In this document: piece after piece, positions 1 through 6,689 of the stretch
How positions within the stretch are numbered: the first letter of the stretch is position 1
How the letters are laid out: every line of letters begins with the position of its first letter
From: Baffinella frigidus
Lineage: Eukaryota > Cryptophyceae > Cryptomonadales > Baffinellaceae
NCBI GenBank assembly: GCA_026770585.1
Contig: MU647550.1
Location: forward strand, 4,590 to 16,860
DNA length: 12,271 nucleotides
Direction of reading: 5' to 3'
The notes under the pieces: generated by a model
What the model was told of the DNA's origin: nothing
The model's input: only the letters and a program-made list of their open reading frames with translations
Databases searched by the model: none
Program-made: the position numbers and the translations under genes

Positions 1-2
1 GT

Positions 3-155
3 TTTGGGGTTTGGGGTTTGGGGTTTGGGGTTTGGGGTTTGGGGTTTGGGGTTTGGGGTGGTGGGTTTGTGGTTTGTGGTTTGTGGTTTGGGGTTTGGGA
101 TTTAAGGTTAAGGTTTTAGGGGTTAGGGTGTAGGGTGTAGGGTTTAGGGTTTATA
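3..155. repeat. Interstitial telomere-like repeat tract
   Basis: Eight perfect tandem copies of TTTGGGG (3-58) pass into three TTTGTGG units and then into degenerate TTTAGGG-like units up to about 155. The G-rich strand reads 5' to 3' away from the left end, opposite to what a left chromosome end would show, so this looks like an interstitial or subtelomeric tract rather than the terminus. It lies on the 3' side of the minus-strand eIF2B gene, probably in an intron or beyond the gene. Confidence 0.85.
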
Positions 156-203
156 AGAAGGTATGCGGACACTAATGAGGGCCCCTCCTGCCTCGTGCAT
201 GCT

Positions 204-322
204 ACAGGGGTACTTCGCTCATCAACAACAGCCCCCCCCCTAGGACCACCATAGGGCCCTAGGCATAGGCCTACTGTAGGGTCCTAGGGGGCGGTGGTTT
301 CTTATGAGCGAGGTACCCCTAT
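204..322. mobile_element. Foldback (MITE-like) element, family A
   Basis: The left arm begins ACAGGGGTACTTCGCTCAT and the right arm ends with its near-complement ATGAGCGAGGTACCCCTAT. The arms continue through a C-run/G-run and CCTAGGACC/GGTCCTAGG to a central GGCATAGG. No ORF is inside, so it would be non-autonomous. A second, one-armed copy lies at 5473-5551. No convincing target duplication was found. Confidence 0.75.
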
Positions 323-800
323 AGGGGGCTCAGTGTCTGATGGAGATTGCGATGATGCTAGGACCGTGTCGATCTGCCCCTTCCCGCCAGTGCCATTAGC
401 AATGCCATCGCCTGAACCCCAAACGCCCCCCTCCAATGCCATCGGCAGTGCCATCAGCCCTCCCAGGTCAAGGGTACAGGGTGGCGTAGTTCTGAGAGAG
501 AGAGAGAGAGAGTTGCTTTATGGGTGACGGCCAAGGGTACAGGGAGGCTGACGGCATTAGTTAGCCCTCCCAGCCACGTCAACAACCCCCTCCCACCAAC
601 ACACTCAACAACGCCCTCCACCTCCCTACTGTGCACCACCACTGCGCGAATGTGCATGATGGGGTTTCGGCCATAATTGGGGACTGCCTGTTCGGCCATA
701 ACTGGGGACTGCCCAACAGCTGCTGACACCTACGATGAGTAAGGCTCTGTTGCTGACACCTACGAGGAATAAGGCTGCGGCTGATGGGAGGGATATCGAC
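323..800. other. Left flank with short tandem duplications; no supported exon
   Basis: This stretch lies downstream of the last supported eIF2B exon. It holds a GA run (about 493-512), a 24-bp direct duplication containing TCGGCCATAAYTGGGGACTG (665-688 and 690-713), and a 26-bp direct duplication starting TGCTGACACCTACGA (721-746 and 751-776). I see no convincing coding exon here. A weak resemblance to the next eIF2B exon near 590-640 is discussed among the rejected items. Confidence 0.6.
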
Positions 801-860
801 CTCGTTCATGATAAATCCAACCGCCGTGTCGAGACACCTCTCCACCTGGACACCTGCCAC
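801..860 (-). CDS. EIF2B1: eIF2B-alpha exon 8 (last one seen)
   Basis: After acceptor CCCGGCAG the exon encodes [20 protein letters not shown], matching the family's DIPVKLLIDSAVAYTMDE block without gaps. I end it at donor GAG|GTCGAT; reading could instead run on through VDI to about 792. The expected next block (VGADGVVESGG) does not follow directly, so a further exon must exist. Confidence 0.87.
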
Positions 861-1430
861 CTGCCGGGGAGAAGCAGAGGGGTGAGGCACGCACGCATTG
901 ATATAGGGAGCGTGACAGATAGGGATGGTGAGAAAGTCATCCAGGGCTGGACTCTTCCACTAGCCCTCGGAGGTGGCTCAAACAGTGCTCTGGGGCATTT
1001 TCGATTTACTTTGGATCGGAGTCAAAGGCGACCCCGATGCAAGGTAAAATCAAAGACATTCCAGACCCTATTTGAACCACTTGGGTGGGCTGGGGGTTTG
1101 GACGGGATGAGACGTTGCTGGGTCTCTCTCGCGCGAGTGTGTCGATCACCCGGGAGTGGACATGCGGGCAGTTTCCCCCATCACCCATCACCCGTCACCT
1201 GTCACCCGGCACCCTAAACCCTCAATCCGAACCGTTCCGGGGCTCGGGCATGCTGCTAGTCGGCAAGGTGGGCATGATTGAGGTGTGGAAGCTGGTTCAG
1301 GGTTCAGGGCTTAGGTTTTAGGGTGCAGGACGTTGGGGGTTTCCTGGGTTCTGGGTCCTCGGTTTAGCGTTCAGGTTTGGGATTTGGGGGTTGAACCTTG
1401 AGCTCGTCGCACAACTTGATACCGTCGCGC

Positions 1431-1489
<59 letters not shown>

Positions 1490-1534
1490 TGTGTGTGTGA
1501 GAGAGAGAGAGAGAGTGTGTGTGTGAGAGAGAGA

Positions 1535-1572
<38 letters not shown>

Positions 1573-1764
1573 GAGAGAGATAGAGAGAGTGTGAGTCAGG
1601 AGAGTTGGGGTGTGAACCTTGAGCTCGTCGCACACCTTGATGCCGTCGCGCTCCGGCTGCCCTTCCGTCACTGTCACCTGAGAGAGAGAGAGAGAGTGTG
1701 TGTGAGAGGGAGAGAGAGGGGGGGAGAGAAAGAAAGAGAGGGGGGGGGGGAGAGATAGAGCACG

Positions 1765-1796
<32 letters not shown>

Positions 1797-4700
1797 CGAG
1801 TGAGCGAGAGCGAGAGCGAGAGCGAGAGCGAGAGAGACATTTGGAGGGAGCGAGCGAGAGCGAGAGCGAGAGAGAGAGACCTTGAAGCGAACGCCAGACT
1901 TGGCCGCGGCAGCAAGGGCGTAGATGACAACGTTGGAGTAGCCGTGGAGCAGGATCGACGTCCCGTCGCGAATGAAGGGCAGCATGTGCTCGGCAATCAC
2001 CTGCGCCCCTCCCGCCTTCCCGCTCAGGCATCGTGGTTCGCCAGGTGGGAGGGGGTGGGTGTCCAGGCAGGCACATAACTCCGCCTCGCGCGGCACGCGG
2101 CGCAGGCCTCAGTGCAGTGAGGCCTGACCAGGGAGGGCGGTGCTCGTGTCCGAACACCGCTCTGTTCGCCCTCTGTGCCGGGCACCGCCCTCTGTGCCGG
2201 ACACCGCCCTCTGTGCCGCACGCCCCCTGCCCCCCTCCCAGCGCAACGGCAGAGGGCCCCACGCTGCCTACCCTGCGGACCCGATGGGTCGCAGACCGCG
2301 ATGGCTGGGGGGCAGTAGAGAGTGCCGCGTAGGTTTGGTCAGACAGAGACCTTGCTGATATTAAAAGGGTCACGTCCTGAAAACCGGGTAGTTAGGCCTA
2401 CGGTATTGCCTACGGTAGGCCGTAGGGCTCCTAGGACCTAATGTTTCGTAGGACCCCCCCTGGCCCCTACGGCCTACCGTAGGCAATACCGTAGGCTCAA
2501 CTACCCGGGTTTTAGGACGTTAGCCTTTGAATATGTGCAGCACATGTTCTGATGTGGCCCGCCCGCCAGCTTCCCGCGCAGCAACGTGGTTCAGCGAGGA
2601 GGCTCGGCTCGGCAAAGTGGCACAGGGCGGGTGTCCAGGCAGCCACAGTGGACGTGACTGTGTAAAGTCACTCCGGTCATCCTACACGAGGCTGTATCTC
2701 CAGACAGCGCCCACTGCCCCCTGCCCCCCTGCCGCACGCCGAGGGTGTCACGTTGTCTGCCCTGGTCACAGACCACGACTGCAGAGAGGGAGTGGGGAGA
2801 CGCGGCAAGCCACGCCAGGTCATGAGTCGCATTTTCATTTTACTACACCATCTACGGGTAAAGGTGATTCTCACCAGGGAAACACGCCAAAAGTGTTGGG
2901 AATTGGAGCCGTTGCTGGGCGCTACAATGTTTGTTTGTACCACTGAACACTTGTAGCGCGAAACGTTGCGTGTGAAATTCCCACGTGTGACATGGCGCGG
3001 CAAGAGGGGAGGGACCGAGCGGGAGACTTCGGCGTAATTTTTGCTGACTGCTCAATCTAATCTCCATACAAGTACTAATTAATTGCTTTTGGGCAACGAA
3101 AATTACTGCACGATTTGCTCATAAAAGTAATAGTAAAGCAGTTGTGTAGTAAATTTCGTTGCGCCAAAAGCAATTAATTAATACTTCTATGGAGATTAAA
3201 TTTAGAGCTGACGCGTCTGGGCACGGCGTGGGAAGAGGGACGGGACCGAACGAGAGACTTCGGCCGTCTCGGCAAACTTGAGGCCTCGCTCGATCAACCG
3301 CTGTTTGCACTCATTGAAGTCCCCTGCCGCAAGCAAGTCTCCACCGTTACCTTGAGGGGTTTTCTCTCCACTTTTGCTTTGAGACGCTCCACTCTCGACT
3401 TTTGTCTGTGTGGGCCGCGCTCCTCAAGGGCGTTGCACCATTCAACTCAAGGCTCACGGGCCTCATTTAGGACCTGCATCGAGAGTAATAAAGAAGAAGA
3501 GAAGAAGTCGCATGCTGGAGAGAACCCCCGGTGCGAACCTGGAAACGCAAACTCTAACCCACGGAAAGAGCCGCTGCGAGGGCGCGTCTGAGAGGGCGGT
3601 GCCTGTGACCCTACGTGAGGCCCCAAACCCTTAAACCTCAACCTTCAACCCTCAACCCCAAACCCTCAGCCCTCATCAACCCCAACCCCTCGACGCTACA
3701 CCCTAAACACGGCCGGCGCAGGCGACAGAATGCCAGCCACCACCAGCCCTCAGAGTTGGAGCAAACCGCCTTTTTCAATCCCCTGGATTTGTACTGAATG
3801 CTGTCGGATTCCGACGACCGCTGGCACAAATCAAGGGACTCGAAAAGACGGTTTGCTCCCACTCTGAGAGCTGGTGGCAGTGCGACGCGGGGATCAGCAC
3901 CGCGCGCCAGCCTCAGCGAGCAGCACCACTCAAGATGGATGTCGCCGTCCTGGAGGCAACTCATGGGCAAATCGATGGTTTTCCAAGTCAACTCCCATGC
4001 AAATGCGCCCGGAATCGGGGCGCATCTGTAGGAGACTGACTCACGATTTGCATCTGGGTTGGCTCCAGGGTGGCTGCGTGCGTGCTGGTTGGGCCGCAAG
4101 CTTATCCAGGGAAACCTGTTTTTCTTTCATTTCCTGGCAACGAAAATTACTACACAGTTGGTTGTTACTACTAACATTGAAGCATTTGGGCCGCACGCGA
4201 GGCGACGCAAGGAGCGGTGGGAGGTACCTGAGCTGTCGAGAGCTAATCCGGGGACATGTTTAATTTAAAAGAAAATGGATCCTTATGTGTTCATAGGAGT
4301 TGGAAGAAGATTAATTAGCGCCCTACGTAAATTTAATAAGGGCCGAATCTGGTTTGATAGTCCATTTTCTTGTAAATTAAACACGTTCCCGGATGAGAGC
4401 GTGGTGGGGAGGTACCGATGTCGAGAGCGTGGTGCCACCAGCCCCCCGAGGCGGACCAAATCGAGGCTGGGACATGCGCCAATTCACGCGCGGCACCTTC
4501 GAAAAAGAATGTGCCGCCCGAGGAAATGGCTCCACACAATCGTTGATTTGGCCTCGCAGGGCTGGTGGTGGGTTAATGCCAGAAGCCAACGCCAGCGGAC
4601 CCCCTAGCCTACGGTAGGAACCCCCCCTCCTCCTGCGACGTTTAATACAAAAGGTCTTTTAAAGTCAAGGGAGGGGGCTCCTACCGTAGGCAATCCGTAG

Positions 4701-6331
4701 GCTCTAAGTACCTCGCTGGCGTCAGCTTTTTGCATGAGGGTTGGTACCGATGTCGAGGGCAGTGCGGGACCAAATCGAGGCTGGGGCGTGCGCCAATTCC
4801 TCGGGCGGCACCTTCGAAAACGATTGTGCCGCCCGAGGAAACGGCTCCACCCAATCGTCGAGTTGGTCCGCCTCGCAGGGCTGGTGGTGGGGAGGCACCG
4901 ATGTCGAGGGCGGTGCGGGTCACGTGGCGCGCGAAGAGCTCGCACGCGGCCGTCAGCTGGATCGCCTTCGATCGCTGCCCCTCGAACTTCACCTGATTGA
5001 AAGTGGGGGTTGATTCTTTTGAAACACCACAGGTGGTGTCTGTTGACTTTTGAAAACCACTACCTTGCGGGGAAATTGACTTTTGGCAACCCCTTCAATG
5101 AATCTGGCGTGGTGCCCCGCGCGCGCCATGACTAAGTCGTCTAATGACCCGGAATTAGGGTAGTTTAGCCCGCGGGTTGTCTACCGTAGGCCGGGGGGCT
5201 CCTAGGACCAAAAAAAAAAGTGGTCCTAGGAGCCCTACGGCCTGCGGTAGGCAATTCCGTAGGCTAAACAGCCCTAATTTCGGGTCGTTTCCCTATGAGG
5301 CTGGGCGGACGTGTGCGGATGGGGGATAGCGCGTCGAGAGAGACTCTGGGAGTGCAGGCGATGATTTCTCCCGACGGCGGAGCTGAGGTCAAGTTGCACG
5401 AGGTGGCAGCAGAGCAGAGCCTGGAACAAGGCTCCACAGCATGCACCTTCGCATCCCTTGCTTCCGGCCGTTACAGGGGTACCTCGCCCATAAGAAACCG
5501 CCCCCCCCCCTAGGACCACCGTAGGGCCCTAGGCATAGGCCTACTGTAGGAGCCTACACACAGCGTGCCCACGCCGATGTCCTCCACAGAAGGTGCAAGC
5601 AGCCATCAATCGTTGGTATCGTCACCGTTGACTCAAGGCCAGCCACGAGTGAGGCGACTTGCACCGGTGGACTGCAGGGGCTGCTCATCTGAGGGCCACG
5701 AAAGCGGGTGACACGGCAAGACACGATCGCGCAGGGGCGCACAGACCGTCTGGAGTTGCTCCTGAGCAGCCTTGAGAAGGATCTCCAGCTCCATGATGGT
5801 CGAGGCCCCGCTGTTCTTGATCATCTGCCAACCAGACCGCGATCGTCTGCTCAGCGCTGCACCTACCGGCAACTTCCGCGACAGCAGTCTCTTGTCCCGG
5901 GGTGCTGCCGCAAAACTTCTCGAAAATCCGCCTGGAGCTGCGGCCAAATGTTCTGGATCGGCCCTCAAGCCTTCCTCCAACCTTCCCCCACCTTCCGCAG
6001 CACTGCTTCGGCCGTCCCAACACCGACATGGCTTCGCCAGGGCCTCCAACATTCCAGCGCTGAATGAGGGGCGACACAGGAGAGGAAGGGCATACAATTC
6101 TTACCTCGGTGAGAGCGTGGATGGCCGCAGTCGCAACCGCAGCCTTCTCATTGTTCTGCAGCCATCTGCTCCCCCGCAAGCCCCATCAGTCTTTTTGCTC
6201 GGAAGACTTGCTGGGGCAGGACCGGCCAGCTCGCGGGGGTGCATCGTGAATCCGCACGTGCAGGGGGTTGGGGGGGATTAGGGTGACCGCTTGAAGTCCT
6301 TGACGACCTGAACCTCCGCGTCTCCCGCCAT
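801..6331 (-). CDS. EIF2B1: Translation initiation factor eIF2B subunit alpha (8 exons, 3' part missing)
   Basis: eIF2B is the cytosolic guanine-nucleotide exchange factor for eIF2; its alpha subunit is a regulatory subunit that senses eIF2 phosphorylation. Exons, in transcript order: 6331-6288, 6165-6105, 5824-5747, 4992-4899, 3323-3247, 2000-1881, 1677-1618 and 860-801. All introns are GT-AG and all joins keep frame. Family landmarks appear in order: [82 protein letters not shown] and [14 protein letters not shown]. These match the helical N-terminal domain and the start of the Rossmann-like domain. About 198 residues are seen; the family is usually about 300, so the C-terminal third is outside the window. 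The start ATG is preceded by GAG and followed by G. The paralogous beta and delta subunits are less likely because the N-terminus is short and matches alpha closely. Confidence 0.9.
961..1092. mobile_element. Foldback (MITE-like) element in eIF2B intron 7
   Basis: The left arm starting TAGCCCTCGGAGGTGGCTCA pairs imperfectly over about 50 bp with the right arm, whose reverse complement begins CAGCCCACCCAAGTGGTTCA. Both arms continue with TCTGG and GATTTAC/GATTTTAC. The centre is GATCGGAG...CCCGATGC. It has no coding content. Confidence 0.6.
1180..1221. repeat. 7-bp minisatellite running into a telomeric unit
   Basis: Five consecutive 7-bp units (ATCACCC, ATCACCC, GTCACCT, GTCACCC, GGCACCC) are followed in register by TAAACCC, a telomeric unit. 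The shared period and phase suggest the array evolved from an interstitial telomeric repeat. Confidence 0.7.
1298..1390. repeat. Degenerate telomere-like repeats
   Basis: The stretch is composed of GGTTCAGGG, GGTTTTAGGG, GGTTTAG and GGTTTGGGATTTGGGGG-type units. It lies in eIF2B intron 7, just beside the duplicated end of exon 7. Confidence 0.6.
1392..1430 (-). repeat. Duplicated 3' end and donor of eIF2B exon 7
   Basis: These 39 bases match the true exon 7 end and donor (1613-1651) at 37 positions, including the codons for DGIK.CDELK and the GGTTCA donor. The acceptor side is missing: on the minus strand the copy starts directly after the GC run, so this is an exon fragment inside intron 7, not a usable exon on its own. 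Confidence 0.88.
1421..1600. repeat. Compound microsatellite (GC)n(GT)n(GA)n
   Basis: A CG-alternating run (about 1426-1445) is followed by a long GT run and interleaved GT and GA blocks up to about 1600. On the transcribed strand it reads as CT and AC repeats in eIF2B intron 7. Long frames across it encode only low-complexity Ser-Leu or His-Thr strings and are not genes. Confidence 0.95.
1618..1677 (-). CDS. EIF2B1: eIF2B-alpha exon 7
   Basis: After a CT-rich tract and acceptor CTCTCAG, the exon encodes [20 protein letters not shown], matching the family's VxxTEGRPDxxG substrate-loop region. Phase 0 at both ends; donor GTTCAC. The last 36 coding bases and the donor start are duplicated at 1392-1430. 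Confidence 0.92.
1681..1879. repeat. GA/CT microsatellite forming nearly all of eIF2B intron 6
   Basis: Runs of GA, GAGCGA and a CG block (1761-1780) fill the 203-bp intron. On the sense strand it is CT-rich from the donor (GTCTCTCTC) to the acceptor (CTCTCTCAG), so the polypyrimidine tract is effectively the whole intron. Confidence 0.93.
1881..2000 (-). CDS. EIF2B1: eIF2B-alpha exon 6
   Basis: Forty codons, phase 0 at both ends, after acceptor GGGCGCAG. The product contains [17 protein letters not shown] and [13 protein letters not shown], matching the conserved DGxTILxHGxSRVV strand-helix of the alpha subunit. The donor AAG|GTCTCTCTC runs straight into a CT microsatellite. Confidence 0.93.
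2001..2090 (-). repeat. Exon 6 upstream region, one of two related copies
   Basis: Read on the minus strand, the sequence before the exon 6 acceptor (TGCCTGGACACCC, GAACCACGATGCCTGAGCGG, GGCGGG) recurs in the same order and orientation at about 2550-2645. The second copy lacks the exon, so the duplication stops close to the splice site. Confidence 0.55.
2167..2223. repeat. 19-bp tandem repeat, three copies
   Basis: The unit CGCCCTCTGTGCCGGRCAC is repeated three times head to tail, the last copy with two or three changes. It lies in eIF2B intron 5. Confidence 0.85.
2370..2522. mobile_element. Foldback (MITE-like) element, family B
   Basis: Arms of about 62 bp are nearly perfect inverted repeats. 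The left starts CACGTCCTGAAAACCGGGTA and the right ends with the complement of ACGTCCTAAAACCCGGGTAG. Both contain CCTACGGTATTGCC and TACGGTAGGCCGTAGG. The spacer is about 30 bp. Related elements are at 5143-5289 and 4606-4703. No clear target duplication. Confidence 0.85.
3011..3033 (-). repeat. Duplicated 3' end and donor of eIF2B exon 5
   Basis: Twenty-one of 23 bases match 3242-3264, covering the codons for AEVSRS and the GGTCCC donor. The similarity fades outward. A foldback element (3053-3203) separates this copy from the real exon end. Confidence 0.75.
3053..3203. mobile_element. Foldback (MITE-like) element, family C
   Basis: Arms of about 60 bp begin TAATCTCCATACAAGTACTA on the left and, reading inward from the right, TAATCTCCATAGAAGTATTA. 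Each runs through TAATTAATTGCTTTTGG and CAACGAAAWTTACTRCAC. AT-rich against GC-rich flanks. It sits between the real and duplicated ends of exon 5. A relative is at 8236-8358 and half of one at 4135-4190. Confidence 0.88.
3247..3323 (-). CDS. EIF2B1: eIF2B-alpha exon 5
   Basis: After acceptor GCGGCAG the split Gly codon is completed and the exon encodes [20 protein letters not shown], then EVSRS. This matches the family's EDFNAAKSRLIERAEKF block. The donor is GTCCCG, phase 0. A copy of the exon end plus donor lies at 3011-3033 in the downstream intron. Confidence 0.9.
3620..3710. repeat. Degenerate telomere-like repeats (CCCTAAA strand)
   Basis: Units such as CCCAAACCCTTAAACC, CAACCCTCAACCCCAAACCC and CACCCTAAAC follow each other. 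They lie in eIF2B intron 4. Confidence 0.6.
3728..3890. mobile_element. Foldback element with 60-bp arms
   Basis: The left arm (CACCACCAGCCCTCAGAGTT, GGAGCAAACCGCC) pairs with the right arm, whose reverse complement reads TGCCACCAGCTCTCAGAGTG, GGAGCAAACCGTC. The centre is the small palindrome GTCGG-ATT-CCGAC (3803-3815). Lies in eIF2B intron 4; no coding content. Confidence 0.85.
3949..4069. mobile_element. Foldback element
   Basis: CCTGGAGGCAACTCATGGGC on the left pairs with a right arm whose reverse complement is CCTGGAGCCAACCCAGATGC; both continue CAAATCG. Inner pairs AGTCAACTCC/GGAGACTGACT and TGCGCCC/GGGGCGCA surround a 4-6 base centre, so almost the whole segment can fold. Confidence 0.75.
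4135..4190. mobile_element. Half copy of a family C element
   Basis: GGCAACGAAAATTACTACAC matches the inner arm of the family C elements at 3053-3203 and 8236-8358, followed by an AT-rich core (TTACTACTAACATTGAAGCA). No second arm is found, so it looks truncated. Confidence 0.5.
4244..4394. mobile_element. MITE-like element with target duplication GAGAGC
   Basis: The 151-bp element has 33-bp terminal arms (TCCGGGGACATGTTTAATTT on the left, TCCGGGAACGTGTTTAATTT reading inward from the right). GAGAGC at 4238-4243 and again at 4395-4400 is the apparent 6-bp target duplication. It is inserted in a copy of the GGTACCgatgTCGAGAGC repeat of this region, so it is younger than that repeat. Confidence 0.88.
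4401..4583. repeat. Copy 1 of a duplicated foldback repeat in eIF2B intron 4
   Basis: The unit starts GGTGGGGAGGTACCGATGTC, has outer inverted arms (CCACCAGCCCCCCGAGGCGG against CCTCGCAGGGCTGGTGG) and a central stem CGGCAC...GTGCCG around TTCGAAAAAGAAT. It is repeated directly at 4738-4919. Compared with copy 2 it keeps an extra stretch after GTGGTG. Confidence 0.8.
4606..4703. mobile_element. Foldback element, family B relative
   Basis: AGCCTACGGTAGGAACCCCC on the left pairs with a right arm that reads inward AGCCTACGGATTGCCTACGG then TAGGAGCCCCC; the left arm has lost 11 bases. Outer flanks (AAGCCAACGCCAGCGG and CCTCGCTGGCGTCAGCTT) are also inverted repeats, so folding may extend over 4581-4730. 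It separates the two copies of the 180-bp repeat. Confidence 0.72.
4738..4919. repeat. Copy 2 of the foldback repeat; its end is the exon 4 splice donor
   Basis: It contains a perfect 13-bp stem, CCTCGGGCGGCAC (4799-4811) and GTGCCGCCCGAGG (4826-4838), around a 14-base loop. Its right end, GAGGCACCGATGTCGAGGG, is on the minus strand the last codons of eIF2B exon 4 and the GGTGCCTCC donor. The same CTCGACATCGGTRCC string recurs at 4742-4760 and 4410-4428. Confidence 0.82.
4899..4992 (-). CDS. EIF2B1: eIF2B-alpha exon 4
   Basis: The acceptor is TTCAATCAG. The exon encodes [20 protein letters not shown], then [11 protein letters not shown], matching the family's SISLTAGCDLFMRYVTRT region. It ends in phase 1 (ATC G|). 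The last bases and donor (GACATCG|GTGCCTCC) are also the end of a repeated foldback element that fills the start of the intron (see 4738-4919). Confidence 0.9.
5143..5289. mobile_element. Foldback (MITE-like) element, family B
   Basis: Arms of about 65 bp: left GACCCGGAATTAGGGTAGTT, and reading inward from the right GACCCGAAATTAGGGCTGTT. Both proceed through TTTAGCC, TACCGYAGGCC and GGGCTCCTAGGACCA. The loop is a ten-base A run and G. It lies in eIF2B intron 3. Confidence 0.88.
5473..5551. mobile_element. One-armed copy of the family A foldback
   Basis: ACAGGGGTACCTCGCCCATA, a C run, CCTAGGACCACC and GGGCCCTAGGCATAGGCCTA follow in the order seen at 204-285. Similarity ends after CTACTGTAGG, so the right arm is lost. 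Confidence 0.75.
5747..5824 (-). CDS. EIF2B1: eIF2B-alpha exon 3
   Basis: After acceptor TTGGCAG the exon encodes 26 codons, [20 protein letters not shown] onward, ending LQT. This matches the family segment IKxSxATTMxxLEIELKKA. It joins exon 2 in phase 0. The donor is GTCTGT. Intron 2 (6104-5825) is 280 bp; ORFs covering it show no continuous homology. Confidence 0.9.
6105..6165 (-). CDS. EIF2B1: eIF2B-alpha exon 2
   Basis: The acceptor GAGCAG completes the split Arg codon and continues [20 protein letters not shown], matching the conserved AVAAIRALTE-type helix of plant and animal eIF2B-alpha. The donor GTAAGA is the best consensus donor in the window. Intron 1 is 122 bp. Confidence 0.9.
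6288..6331 (-). CDS. EIF2B1: eIF2B-alpha exon 1 (start codon)
   Basis: The exon encodes [15 protein letters not shown], with the last Arg codon split (CG|N). The donor is GTCACC at 6287. The segment VVKDFKR fits the first helix of the subunit. Without splicing the frame stops four codons later. Confidence 0.75.
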
Positions 6332-6371
6332 CTCGAGGGTGCCACGCCAGCAACCTCTTCTAGAGGCAGGC

Positions 6372-6471
6372 GACGTATACAACAAAAAATTCGTTGGTGA
6401 CGTATACAACAAAAAAAATCCATTTGACCAGCTGTATACGACTTTTCCTTCCCGCCAAAAATGTCGTATAT
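6372..6471. promoter_or_regulatory. Cluster of GTATAC-type motifs
   Basis: Two direct copies of GACGTATACAACAAAAAA (6372-6389 and 6399-6416) are followed by an inverted pair, GTATACGAC (6434-6442) and GTCGTATAT (6463-6471). The regular repetition in the divergent promoter suggests binding sites. The factor is unknown to me; TGACGTA resembles a bZIP core. Confidence 0.5.
6449..6459 (-). promoter_or_regulatory. E2F-like site TTTGGCGGGAA
   Basis: On the minus strand the sequence matches the classical E2F/DP consensus TTTSSCGS with GGGAA. It lies in the 20-base loop of the inverted pair at 6434-6471. An 11-base match can be chance; the position in a promoter is the only extra support. Confidence 0.4.
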
Positions 6472-6552
6472 GTAACGGAGGATCCTCTGTGGCAAAGAGG
6501 GGTTCCGGGATTGTGGATTGTGTGACAAGATGGTAGTGGATCTGTCCATGAG

Positions 6553-6600
6553 CGGCGGAGAGGAGGAGAAGGAGGAGGAGGAGGAGGAGAAGCAGGAGAT
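6553..6600. repeat. GGA/GAG purine tract
   Basis: An almost pure purine run of GGA and GAG triplets lies in the putative promoter, in the 5' flank of both genes. It could form triplex or quadruplex structure; frames through it give only Glu/Gly or Ser/Leu runs. Confidence 0.75.
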
Positions 6601-6642
6601 GCCGCCCGACTCCATCCCGGTCTCGCCCTCTCCACCTCCTGC

Positions 6643-6689
6643 CTCCAGCCGCACACCTGGGCTGTGACAGCGCAGGTGTGCGGCTGGAG
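6643..6689. repeat. 47-bp near-perfect palindrome
   Basis: CTCCAGCCGCACACCTG (6643-6659) is perfectly complementary to CAGGTGTGCGGCTGGAG (6673-6689). The 13-base spacer itself pairs (GCTGT-G-ACAGC), leaving one G-G mismatch and one central base unpaired. It lies between the divergent genes. Confidence 0.9.

Noticed and set aside
1-60. True chromosome end.
   Set aside because: The G-rich strand has the wrong orientation for a left terminus, and the variant TTTGGGG with degenerate neighbours points to an interstitial tract.
470-506. Acceptor-like CTCTCTCAG on the minus strand followed by codons for YATLYP, like the FARLYP block of eIF2B-alpha.
   Set aside because: A stop follows at once, and the same CTGTACCCTTG string is repeated nearby at 533-543 out of this context. 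Chance resemblance.
590-640. Minus-strand REVEGVVECVGG, resembling the next eIF2B-alpha block (VGADGVVESGG).
   Set aside because: Only EGVVE and a displaced GG match; the conserved VGA before it is absent, and no splice site gives a clean in-phase join to exon 8. It could be a decayed exon but is not supported.
1318-2373. 351-codon minus-strand frame.
   Set aside because: It is a low-complexity reading through microsatellites and mixes real exon fragments in different frames; exons 6 and 7 with their introns explain it.
5633-6179. Long minus-strand frames that look like helical (HEAT/ARM-like) coding sequence.
   Set aside because: They span eIF2B intron 2 and exons 2-3. Only the exon parts match the family; the middle needs frame changes and stops.
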